Part shown: one piece after another, positions 9,932 to 20,586 of the stretch | How positions within the stretch are numbered: the stretch's first letter is position 1 | How the letters are laid out: every line of letters starts with the position of its first letter | Assembly: GCF_010093595.1 (NCBI RefSeq) | Contig: NW_022985447.1 | Span: forward strand, 287,218 to 351,217 | Reading direction: 5' to 3' | DNA length: 64,000 bases | From: Mytilinidion resinicola | Taxonomy: Eukaryota > Ascomycota > Dothideomycetes > Mytilinidiales > Mytilinidiaceae | The notes under the pieces: model-generated | Database searches by the model: none | Told to the model about the DNA's origin: nothing | The model's input: the letters and a program-made list of their open reading frames with translations, nothing else | Program-made: the position numbers and the translations under genes

Positions 9932-12857
9932 ATGGCACGGATCAAGCATTGCAAAAAGCGACCGTGGGCTTTTATGGAGTCCTCTCCCTCGATTCTGGAG
10001 AGTGACGACCACGATTCATATCAACATCCCTACGAGACCAATGACCAAGCACCACTCGACGCCGACGACGACCTCTTGACTCGTTCTCCATCCACGACCG
10101 TTTCTCAGGGTAACGCTGCTCATTCCCATCGGGATCTTTCCGAGAGCCATATGCGGACACGTTCTGACGAGAAAGCTGTTCATCGTATTGGCCTCTTAGG
10201 CATCGATTTTGGAACTGAAACTACTGGAGTTGCGTATGCCAATGCCAAAAGCGATGGTCCCGCTGTGAAACCACCTGACGTGCGTTGCGTCACAGGATGG
10301 CGAAATGCACCTAGATCAGACTGGGAAGTTTACAGAAGTACGCCCTACGTACCCAGTGAATCTACCTATCCATCGACTTCGCAACAGATGGTCCGTCCCG
10401 AAAGGTTGAGAGTCAAGCTTGATATGGACAAACTGAAGTTAGGAGCAATGCAGTCCAATCCCATCCCCTCCACAGGAAAGGTACGAGTTCAATCTTTCAG
10501 TCAAGCTTCTCTAAGTAGTCATTCTAGATCAGTATACAAGAAGAGCGATTCTTATACGGCTGGGAATCAAGAGCTGAGAAGCGTACAACGTACCGGAACG
10601 CATTGCCAAATGCCATTTCTCTCCTGAAGCTGCGACTCCTCCCGGATCAGGAAACGAGGGCCTTGACAACGGACCTCGAGGCCGTCATACGTCATCTTAA
10701 GGACATTGGGACTCTGCCGGACGTGGAAGATGAGGCTGACGAGCAATTCGTCAACCAGCAGATGCTTCAAGATTACCTTCTTCCAGTATTTCAGCAAACG
10801 AAGGCACAACTCCAAGGGGAGCACTGGTACAAGGAGGACATGCCTTTCTACATTACGATGACATGGCCGCCTATGTGTTCTGAGGAAAGTAGGGAGGTTC
10901 TTGAGCGAGCGTGCAGAAACGTTGAGTCTGTGGTTCAAATCTCACACCAGCCATCATTTGAGTTTGCTGCAGAGCCGGAGGCTGCAAAGGATTTTGTTCT
11001 AGATTCCATGCGTAATGACGTTTCTGTAAGTATCCCCGTGCGTTGACCACTTCAATCGTTTGGCTTACACATCTTACGCCACTAAGCTCGGAGAATCCTT
11101 CGTTGTTCTGGACTGCGGAGGCGGCACGATCGATGCGCATACATTCACAAATCACAGGCATGCTCACAGGTCTTCGGGGATTCGAAGAGCAGGTATTACT
11201 CCACGACAAAAGTCTTCTAGTGTTCTCCCAACCTCTGGGAATGCTGACTAGTCTAGGCAAGTGTTGCGGAGCACGTTTCGTGAAAGAAGCCGCACGTCGG
11301 ATGCTTGTCCAAGAGTTAGAGAGAAGAAATTGGCAGAACATTGGCAACGCTCTCGAAACTCTAGGTTCCAGTATCGAAGAGGAGATTGGCGCCGCGGTTG
11401 ACCATTTTGAGGTCAACCTTCAAACATGCTTTTCCGGAGCGGAGGATTGGCGTCCAAGAATCCTTGGTATCCTCCCGAAGAGGCCGATCGTGTTCAACGC
11501 GTATGTATCTCATGGCCTTACTGAACTGTACTAACTATCGCTAGGAATGATGTCTCCACATGTTTTCTGCATAGTTTAGATGGCGCCGCTGAGGTCATGC
11601 ATGATCAACTGGAGCAAGCGCGCCACGCTGGACTTTACATGAGAGTACGTTTCCACGCATCCCTCAACAAAGCACAATCTAAACGTGGTATCAGAAGGTC
11701 ATCCTGACGGGTGGTTTCAGTCAATCACCTGCACTCCGGACGCGGCTTCAAAAAGAGCTTCGGCGGCGAAAAATGGACTTTGGGGAGAGCATAGAGCTAG
11801 TCTCTCTAGATACGCAACATATGAACTCGTCTGAAAACCGTTCCGTGAAATATTGTATCGCGCTAATTCTTCAAGTAGCGAAAACGCCGTGGCGTGCGGA
11901 GCCGTCCTCCGGGCTTCAAACGCCCATGTCCGAAGACAATTCGAAAAGATCTATCGTACCGACACCGACCAGGAACCTAGAGAGCGTATTGCTCGTTACT
12001 CGTATGGCGTTCTTCGGCGGGAGGTGTATCAGCCCGGGAGGTACATTGGCCATCGAAAGTTCCCCAAGCAATGTCTCAAGAACTTCAAGAATGCTGTGAA
12101 TGGTCGTATAGAGCTGCAGACGATACAGTGGCTTAAACAAAAGGCCAGTCTAGAATCTTAATCTTTTGGGCGATTCCTAATAATATTACAGGGTGAGGAT
12201 ATGAAGCCGGGCGTGTTCGCAGAGATAAAATGCGCTCACGAATTCGATACCTCTAGCAAGTTCGTTTGCGAGGAGAAATTCTACGTATCAGATAAGACTA
12301 TGACGAGTCACTTCGACGAAGATAGCACGGAGAACAGAGGTATGACATCTTCAGACCCGACTCCCTCACACGCTTATGCGATGATAGCTGCTCGCTCTGT
12401 TCTGAACGGTCTTGAGGTCGACCTAAGCTTCTTAAAAGACCAAGGAGTACTCCAATTGGAGGACCAAGATAGACCAAGGCCTGTTTACGTTGTGCAATAT
12501 CTGCTTCGCATACTTTACAACGGGGACAAATTGGATTTCCAGATCTTCCCCCAAGTCAACGGCACTAAGGTCCCCATGCCCGACGCTCTCCAAAACACGC
12601 TGGTCGACTTTGGGCTGGCTGCCCACTTCTACGAACGAGAAATTCACCCCGATCAAGAGTTCCGCCCCGAACAAGAGTTCCACCCCGAACGAGATATTCA
12701 TCCTGAACGAGAGATCCAATCCGAGCCGCATATCCATCCTGAATCAGAGACCCGTGCCGATCACATGGGCGGACGAAACGGGGCAGCACTTTCTCCAGGT
12801 GGCGTCGCCAACCGGAAACGTATTGGACCTGTTTTTCCTAGCAGAACAGGCATATAG
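9932..12857 (+). CDS. Hsp70-like ATPase (fungal divergent Hsp70 family), pair A
   Basis: A divergent Hsp70/actin-fold ATPase of about 832 aa. I read nine exons: 9932-10480, 10528-11025, 11087-11169, 11252-11500, 11545-11644, 11695-11828, 11876-12143, 12192-12339 and 12388-12857; all joins keep frame. The phosphate-1 motif is GIDFGTETTGVAYA (about residue 90), the phosphate-2 motif VVLDCGGGTID, and the adenosine-like motif VILTGGFSQSPAL. The intron at 12144 starts with GC rather than GT. The C-terminus carries seven six-residue units of the type E-[IF]-H-P-E-[QR]. Such proteins are common in filamentous fungi beside uncharacterised or NLR-like genes; they are not the canonical cytosolic chaperone. 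The start could also be the in-frame ATG at 9974. Confidence 0.8.
12639..12764 (+). repeat. 18-bp tandem repeat in the Hsp70-like C-terminus
   Basis: Seven consecutive 18-bp units encode hexapeptides such as EIHPDQ, EFRPEQ, EFHPER, DIHPER. The units are degenerate in third positions and at some residues, so the array is not a very recent expansion. Confidence 0.85.
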
Positions 12858-12918
12858 ATGGCTCGTCGTGCTGGGCGTACTGGACCCAAAGCTATATCGA
12901 GCCGGGGAAATAGAGTAA

Positions 12919-15881
12919 GATATGGGGCATGACCGCAAGATGACCACCTTCTGCTCTTAACCCTTGAACTTGTGAAGTGTGTTCCAAGAAGCGAGAAGTC
13001 ACTCTCAGGAGTCAGCGGCGAGGAAGATGCCCATAGAATGCTACTAAGTGTCCAACTTCGGTCGTAATAAAGCACCCACACCATTTATAAAGCTGATTCA
13101 ACTCTGGTGATGATCTCTGGAGGGCATTTCCAAAGCCTGCCGAATCTCTGCAATAACATGTCCCGGTGGTGGGTAGCCTCGGGTTTTGGTTGTTGCAAAA
13201 ACACTCCTCTCGCTATGTTTCCTCAGCTGGACCCATTCATCTTCCTCTACATAACCCCAACTCAGACTAAGACGCATGAACTAGCACGTGCAAGAGATTG
13301 CAGACGGAGGTTCTCCTATTGCCCTGTGTAACCCTAAGTTCGTTGGACAGCTTATCCTGATATTCTTGCAGCCACCTGCACGCTAACCACAGCATGCGTC
13401 TACAGGCTGTAACGAAAGCCAAAGGTCGAAGCGTCATCCTTATGCGCCAATTTCCACATGATGAATAGCGTACCGGACCTTGGTCCCTGCATGAGCGGCA
13501 TTTTAAGCACGACACCGAGAACTTCCCAGGGTCGTACTAGACGCTCCTCATGCCGCAGCCACTATCGAATGTAACAAGGCGGCACACGAGGAAACCATCA
13601 TCGGTCTGTCATTTCCCGCTATTCTTAGCTGGATTCATGCGGCTGGGAGTGGATTGGTGGCTCCTCACCGCCCGTTTGCATCCGCCAACTCAGGCTCCCA
13701 AACTTTCACTAGGCATGCCAGAAATCATCGGAGAAGCAGACGCAGATCTCACATTCACTTTACCATGGTTTTCAATTAAGCGTGGCTTCATTTGACAGGA
13801 AAGCTGTCTTTAATCCGTTTCCATAGATTGATCATCGCTGGAGCCCACCTCACGCCCACAGCCTTACTTCAGCCTTACTTCATTGGCCATCGCTTGGTTC
13901 AGCTCATTAAAAGGAAGTCACCATCACATTCATTACCTAGCGCCTTGGAAAGCTCCACTTCCCGTGTGCGGGAGCGGGTGGCGCTCAACAAACCACTCGC
14001 CATATCCAAATGGGCTCAGTGCATGACTAAAACCTGACAGTGCGTCGGTGCTAAGTTGGTGCGCCTTCCCATCGACCACAGCTCCCAGCACATTTGGCTC
14101 CAGCTTGCGTAGGCGGCTTGCGGCATTCAATCACATATAAGCATGCACGCATGTGCCTATGCCAGCTTATGCCGTGGAATGCAAAGTCTTCACAGATCGC
14201 TGCCGCTGCCATGAGCGACTGCATGATGGCGTTCGTGTTGTCCATGTCGGACCCTCGGTCCGTCTCAGGAATGGAGCGCGGAGGTATCTGCGCGCCGAGC
14301 GGCTCCAATGCCGCCGATCCTCGATCTGACACTTGCGCGTCTAGTAGGGCTCACCAGACCACTGATGAAGCAGTGATTACTGTAAACACGAGCGTAAGCG
14401 CACGTATTTGTTGCCCAGAGATTGCAAAGAACAGCATAGGCAACGATTTGTGGCCTTGATAATGTTTGCATGAGTTCAGGATAAGTCAATTATTGTAAGT
14501 GACTCGTTTGCATCGGATTCGACATGTCACATGATTGACGGACCACACGAGAAAATAGCGCCGTGGCTTGCAGATCAGAAGACGAGAGTGTTGCACCACC
14601 ACATGAGTTCGGCCGAGGCAACAAGGCAACAAGGCATCAAAAAAATCGACCTCAAGAACACGACAACCAACTCTAAATACTCCCCAAAAAGTGGCTACGC
14701 GTGTCAAAGCAGGTCGTTCTTGACAACTCCACCACTTTTTTCTAATAAAATCGACCGTTATTTGATGGTTTCGGGTTGATGAGTGGTTTCGGCCTTGCTG
14801 CCTTAACCGAACTCACAATCTTCGCCTACTGTGCCACATGCAGCGTGACTATCCTCAATCACAGCCCACGGGGGAAAGGTCTGCCGGTGGCGAGAATCTG
14901 GGTGAGCGGTATCGCATGGGATGACACAGCCGGATATGATATTCAATGCACATATCACTAACAATGCACATTCGCTTCCCCTCTATCGTTCATAGACTTT
15001 CAAAGTAAGTCTAGACCGCGAGTTAGAGGGTACAATACAAGGCGGGGCTTTCTAGCGACCGCTGCATTCTATTCGTTATAGCCGGGGAAAGGCTTCAGAA
15101 ATTCCCTTCCTATTCCAGCATTCTCTGGGGCATTGTTTGCTCTAGGAAGTAGTAAGCACAAAGCCACTTCGATCGGCCCCATTACTGCCGCGCATGTCGT
15201 GTTCGAGACCGTTCTATATATTTACTTTTGGGTATACTATTGGTTCTCCCCGGCAAGTGCCGGAGGATCGTCGGCTACATAGTGCATCTAGGACAGGGCA
15301 GAAGGTACGCTTGCAGAGTGCCGATTTCCCGGATTGGGAAGTAATACAAATTGATTACATTATCACTTGATCTTGAACAATTTAGACAAGTAACTGATTT
15401 TCCTCCCTATTTCGCGAGGCCCTCAGAGCTCGTATTCAGAATATCTGAGTCCTAATCCCATCCAGTAGTATCACGCTAATAAAACGACGAGAGACCGACA
15501 AGGTTGGCTGCAAGTTGGGGGACGTTTAGCTATACTACATGAGGAGACATTATAGGGCAAAACAATTCACTGGCAGTGATAAATGTTATATCAGCGTTCA
15601 ATTCCATTTGCAATTGCCAACACGTCAGTCTTTATTTTAGGGGTACTTAATACTTGTACTTGAGGGACTAATCTAGCATAAAGCGACGGTAAAGACTAGC
15701 AAAAGGAAAGAGCACACCAAGATGCATATAGTTAATTGTCGACATCGAGCACTCCCAAGACGACATAGCATGCAACGTTTACGAGATAATAATCCCAGTC
15801 TCCAGCTTCCCCGGCGTTCTTTTCCTAAAGTTTCTCTAAAATCACAGCAGCCTTACTAATCAAGTCCTCGCGACGCCCGTT
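12919..15881. other. Three-kilobase stretch without a recognised gene
   Basis: Several open frames of 60-120 codons exist (for example 14094-14459 plus and 14051-14332 minus) but they overlap on opposite strands and resemble no family I know. The right half (15,000-15,880) is AT-rich. No LTR of the ACTCAGG family is seen here. Confidence 0.4.
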
Positions 15882-17375
15882 TCAGACAAAGTTGAGGTAG
15901 TTCAGAGGATCGCTTGGGCCTGACTCAGCCTCATTTTGCGCATTTGCCGGCCTGAACGACATGTAAAGCCCAGGACAAGTACTGACTATAATCTTCCTAC
16001 TCATGATTTGACTCTCAACACCCTCGTCAGCATGGGTAGTAGTTGTTCTCTTCATGTGATTTGGGTCAAATTCTCCGATCGGAAAGAGAGTTCGTAATCG
16101 ATGGAATGGTGCAACAACCGCGCTTTCATTGACAGTGCGCGCTTGAGCATTCCAAGGCATATGGGTTGAACTTGAGGCGATATCCTAGTGTTTGAGCAAC
16201 CGAAGAAAGTATCAGAGAGCCTTAGATATAGTCCTGTATTGTTCGTTCGAATTCGTCGCTTATTTGATACTCTTCGTAGGCCATGAGACTCATTGTTAAA
16301 GATTGACTCTGGCTCACTCTACGAATATTAGCGGAAAAGCACGCCACCACTTTACAGACGCTGTGAAGTGGGTTTAAAGCAGGAAGCCTATACTAACATA
16401 TAGCACGCTCGAGAGATTGATGACTCTCCAATCTACTAGATTTACCGGGGGCGGCGCAGGGAAATCCGATTCGAAAACCCAGCCAGCCAAAGCTGACCAG
16501 ACCATGGCATGAAGAAGGTATCGATCTAGGCGGTTGTGTGCCACAAGCTTCATCCGTAGTTGTTCTAGTCGTTGGTGCATAGGTGCGCTAGTGCAGCGAG
16601 TTATACGGGCCATAAGGATGGCAAATTCTTGGGGGCATTCCACATTCTGGGATATACCAGTGTCGGCAGCAGTAGATTGAATGTTGTCGACACAGTGTTG
16701 AATACTTGCATCCGGGCCTAGCAGGTCGTCTCTGATCGCTTCGTTAGAGATTGCCCTTGCGCGTGGATCTCTTGCTCGAGCTTCCAGATCTTGCCTATGG
16801 CGCCTAACTTGGAATTGGAGTGCTGTCACACCCATTCTGGAGCCTAGGACGGGGTTATACCCGACTTCGTCGGTGTGATCTCTGCGCAACTGAAAGAGTT
16901 TAGCACTTTGGTCTAACTGCAAGATCATATAGCCTTAACAAGATATCTGTCATTCTTGAACACCTGGCTGAACTTACCTTGTTTATAGCTTCACTAGAAC
17001 TTGTGCATATCTAACTGTGTCCCGGATTTTCCATTGTGTTGTCGGTCGTCTGGATGGCTTCGGACGTCTGGATGGCTTCGGGCGGCGATTCGAGTCTGGC
17101 CAGAGTCGGGTCTTCTGACTCCGTCTAGCGCGGGGCCATTGAAGTTGCTCTGTAATTCAGATGAGGTCAGAAATAAGTTGTAAATACTCCTAAAAGTTGA
17201 CGTTGCTTACTCGATGCATGGTTCCAGGCAAATACATGTTTAGCTGTTCCCCTGAAGTCGCCGGTCCCTGGACCGCATCGTCGAATGCATCAGATGTCGT
17301 TATGATGAGAGTCGCACCTCTCGAGTCTTGGTCTTTTCTAAGAGCCTCCAGAATTCCCTCGACGATCTTTTGCAT
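15882..17375 (-). CDS. Transmembrane fungal protein related to pair A partner (pair B)
   Basis: A second member of the same uncharacterised family as the gene at 6455-8860. The best exon (16916-16398) carries AKLFQLRRDHTDEVGYNP, a charged helical region and a hydrophobic helix with WVFESDFPAPPP, matching the W-V-[FY]-E-x-x-F-P motif of the paralogue. The last exon (from about 16160 to the stop at 15882) carries IGEFDPNHM and VSTCPGLYM, paralleling PGTPWDDTIM and VSACLSPALF there. The N-terminal exon (17375-17211, starting MQKIVEGILEALRKD) lacks the Myb-like domain. Introns near 17150-17210, 17000-17060 and 16917-16977 can be placed so that the frame stays open, but the 16160-16397 join is not resolved. 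It may be truncated. Confidence 0.5.
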
Positions 17376-17398
17376 TTCAGTGGGTGACTGCTCATTAG

Positions 17399-17952
17399 GA
17401 CATAGGTGCTTGGGTAGGGTCTACCACTTTAGACGACAACTTCCGGGACCTGCTAGAGCGGAGACAACGGGGCGTACTGAGAAGGCATACACGTTCCCAA
17501 GAACAAAAGAACAAAGCTGTGCGCGACGCCATTGCCAAGTTTAGAAGCGTTCCAAAGAGGGATTTTTCCTTGGAAAGAATCCCGGGTGATATTTTCTTTT
17601 TCTATAACATGGAAGGTGTCCCAACATGCCCAGAATTGGGGTTTTCAAACGGACAATTCTTCATTAATGGGTGAGAAAAACCTTCTCCGCTTCTATTGAG
17701 AACAGCACTGATCAGGCACACGTACTGTGCTACTGCAGTCAAACGATGTGGGACGAAGTTTTCAAGACACCTCTGGACGCAATTATCGCCCTCATAAATA
17801 ATCAAATCGACGAAGTAGCCCGCGTCTCCGGTGGACATACAATGAATTTAAGAAGGTCTCACATTAAGAATGTAAGACTTGGTTACGCTAACATAGTACT
17901 AGAAAGTAATACTCAGCGGAGGATTTGCGAAGAATATGGCCTCAATGCAAAC
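17399..17952 (+). pseudogene. Internal fragment of an Hsp70-like gene (pair B)
   Basis: Fragment of a second Hsp70-like gene. The frame begins GAWVGSTTLDDNFRDLLER, equivalent to GKCCGARFVKEAARRM at the start of exon 4 of the Hsp70-like gene at 9932. An intron (17671-17738) joins FFING to QTMWDEVFKTPLDAIIALIN, equivalent to the helix before VILTGGF in the other copy. The fragment ends with LESNTQRRICEEYGLNAN, where a solo LTR cuts it at 17953. Both phosphate motifs upstream and everything downstream are missing, so it is a pseudogene fragment. It lies head-to-head with the pair B membrane gene, only 23 bp from that gene's ATG. Confidence 0.7.
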
Positions 17953-18204
17953 ACTCAGGTTGAAATTGATGTGAACTCTGCTCTATTGTAGATGCCGTAA
18001 AGGCGGACTATATAGAGTAACGAGATGAACTACCCCTTAGGGCGCTTCCTTAGTCGTTCCCTTGACAGCAAGGAAGCAACACAACTCCGTAAGGGAGAGA
18101 AAGGGAGAGAAGAGAAAGGGAGAGTAAGGGATACCTGGGGTGGTGTGCACACAGGTGATTGTGAACTGTATGAGTTGCTGATCCTAGGATGCTGCAACCC
18201 GAGT
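17953..18204 (-). repeat. Solo LTR, family 'ACTCAGG', copy 3
   Basis: A 252-bp divergent copy in minus orientation: the plus strand starts ACTCAGGTTGAAATTGATG and ends GCTGCAACCCGAGT. Flanks are CAAAC (17948-17952) and TAAAC (18205-18209), a 5-bp duplication with one C/T difference. The middle is replaced by AG-rich simple sequence (18090-18130). It interrupts the Hsp70-like fragment. Confidence 0.75.
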
Positions 18205-18346
18205 TAAACCGTAGACAATAACCTTAAAGAAGCGAAACATGGGGTTAAAATTGAAAGAGTTTTTACACGCAATTCGTACACGTACGTTTATTATCCAAGT
18301 TTAATCGCTCCTTTCTCCTATTCCATGTCCTAAATAATACTTAAGT

Positions 18347-18569
18347 ACTCAGGTTGCAGCACTATAACCTAGGATCAACAACTTATATACTAGAAAGCTA
18401 CTCTCCGAATATTAGCTATAGAGAACCCAGCTAAAAGCTCAGCTATGCAGTGTTTAGCTGAACTTACTAGCGCGCCACCCAGGGGGTGGCCCTCCTTCCT
18501 TCCCCTAGTATATATACAACTAGCTAGACATCTATAGAAATTAGAGTTTACATCAATTTTAACCTAAGT
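18347..18569 (+). repeat. 5' LTR of the gag-only element (copy 4)
   Basis: Begins ACTCAGGTTGCAGCAC and ends AACCTAAGT. It carries many more A/T substitutions than copy 1 (for example CAGCTG units changed to TAGCTA), consistent with RIP. It lacks one AGCTG-containing unit present in the 3' LTR, so the two LTRs differ in length (223 and 250 bp). Confidence 0.85.
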
Positions 18570-18683
18570 GTTATGAGCCCGGAAAACTTATATAGATTAT
18601 CGCCTACATCACCGATCAACGCAAATTAGCAGATAATAGACTCTCGATCCACAATCCTCTATAACTAACCTTGTTATTCTATC

Positions 18684-19700
18684 ATGTCTTCTATTATATT
18701 ATCCACAATGCCGACGGAAAATGTTATTCTGTTATCGCTAGCCGCATAGGAATCTTAGATTTAAATTATCTAGGCAAAGGCCGAATAAAGGGAAATCTGG
18801 GGCATTATCGACCTATTAGAAATAGATGCGAACACCGATAAAATGCTTCTAGAACCTTTAAAGCCCGCGCCCCTATTAGCTAACAACGGCATATTCGCCG
18901 CGCAAATAACCTAGAAAATAGCATATAATAAATATAAGAACAACAAGGCCCTATTTAACAAGTAAAAGGAATTACTCCAGGACCTACGTATTTTCATCCT
19001 ATAAACTATAGATGCCAAATACACTATGTACACCTACAGCATTTTATTAGCACGCGGTCTACTTGCCAAACTTAAGAAATCTATTGCGCTATTAGATAAA
19101 GCACGCCGGAACAAAATCTATAACCTATAGCAGGAGCAGAAGCGCTACCCCACTAAATAAGCCGTGGAAAAATAGCTAATGGACTAGGAAATGCTGTACA
19201 GTAATGCATTAAGGCTACAGCTGCCCAAGGCCGCCGACAACTGTGCCCAAATTGATTTCCTACTGTCCCTAATAGGAAAACATCCGGAATTCGCAGGCTA
19301 CTAGCGCCAGGAGATCTTACGCTGAACGGACACTAAGGAATTAGCACCTAGCCTAGCAGACCTAGTTAGCAAATTCCGAATGCAACGGCATAAGATACTA
19401 GCAGCGGCGCAGGATTCCTACTTAGCCTATACTACTATATTGCAGGGCCGGAAAATTAAACTAAAACAGGAGTCCACTAAGGTTACAGACCCCCAGGGAT
19501 CCTGCCTATGCGGCAAAAACCACTAGTACCGTAATTGCCTATACATCTGTGCTAATAAACGCCCTTCCGGCTGGGAAATAGATACAGCAGTATAAGAAAG
19601 AGTAAAGGAAGCTCTCAAGAAGAAGCACCTGAATAGCTAGGAACAAATTTAGAAAATGCAGGCAGACTATACAGGTTCTACTCCTGGAACTGTCTTAGCA
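18684..19700 (+). pseudogene. Copia-type gag with zinc knuckle, many stops
   Basis: Reading from the ATG at 18684 gives one continuous frame of gag character that is broken by about 20 stops. Recognisable parts are REIWGIID near the start, a helical capsid-like middle, and a zinc-knuckle-like CLCGKNH...YRNC near 19510-19545. About 12 stops are TAG, the rest TAA with one TGA. Downstream the frame runs into short tandem GCAGAACCAGC repeats (about 19733-19805). The frame length is close to other fungal copia gag regions. It is non-functional as it stands. Confidence 0.75.
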
Positions 19701-19940
19701 TTCTAACCAACTAAACCAACAGAACCAGTTAATTTAGCAGAACCAGCCAACACGGCAGAACCAGCTGAATCAGCAGAACCCAGTCGAATTGGCAGAACCA
19801 GCCGCATCTCGTGCAGCCCTATTACTCTACAGCTAGGCCCCTACGCAGGCCCTTTCCCTTAATAAAACACCAACATAACGTTACTAGCAGGATCTAGGAA
19901 TTAGACAACGGAATTCACCATCTTTTGTTGTTGGGGGGTA

Positions 19941-20190
19941 ACTCAGGTTGCAGCACTACAACCTAGGATTAACAACTTATATGCTAGAAAGCTATTCTCC
20001 GAATATCAGCTGTAGAAAACCCAGCTGAGATCTCAGCTGTAGAGAACCCAGCTGAAAGCTCAGCTGTGCAGTGTTTAGCTAAACTTACTAGCGCGCCACC
20101 CAAGGGGTGGCCCCCCTTCCTTCCCCTAGTATATATACAACTAGCTAGACGTCTATAGAAATCAGAGTTTACATCAATTTCAACCTAAGT
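19941..20190 (+). repeat. 3' LTR of the gag-only element (copy 5)
   Basis: Begins ACTCAGGTTGCAGCAC and ends CAACCTAAGT, followed by TAAGT, the target duplication. It is closer to solo copy 1 than to its own 5' LTR, which suggests the 5' LTR was mutated more heavily. Confidence 0.85.
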
Positions 20191-20586
20191 TAAGTAGGTG
20201 TGCTGCGTCCCGAGGAGCTGCCATATAGCTTGCAAATATGCCGGAAGACGAGTAGAATGCACCTTTTAAGACTATTATAAAGCAGACATTTGGCTTTCTC
20301 CAGTATAGAGACGTCGATAGTATCTCTATAAAGACACGCAAAGAACTTGCCGAGCACATTTATGATTGCCCAAGTTCTCCATCGGGGGTTGTGAGAACAA
20401 TTAAGTAGATCGCTCCTAAGGTAATATAATAAGAGTTGTAGCCCTTAAGTCTTCAAGATACTTATAATAAGTTAGGGGAAAATGCTGAGTGATAAGTTCC
20501 AGCTTAAGCCATACGAATGCGAACATTTTCGCTCTCTCGACGAGTACAAGGATTCTCCCGAATGGGAAACAAGTTGCAGTGAGAAG

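Larger units (their letters stand above)
18347..20190 (+). mobile_element. Non-autonomous copia-type LTR retrotransposon (gag only), RIP-degraded
   Basis: A 1,844-bp element with two direct LTRs (18347-18569 and 19941-20190) and perfect 5-bp target duplications TAAGT (18342-18346 and 20191-20195). Directly after the 5' LTR, TTATGAGCCC (18571-18580) is complementary to the anticodon arm of initiator tRNA-Met, the half-tRNA priming site known for copia. A purine-rich GGGGGG tract precedes the 3' LTR. The interior encodes only a gag-like frame and has no integrase or reverse transcriptase, so it would depend on a helper. Nearly all stop codons in the frame are TAG or TAA, obtainable from CAA, CAG, CGA or TGG by C-to-T or G-to-A changes, as RIP would cause. 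Confidence 0.85.
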
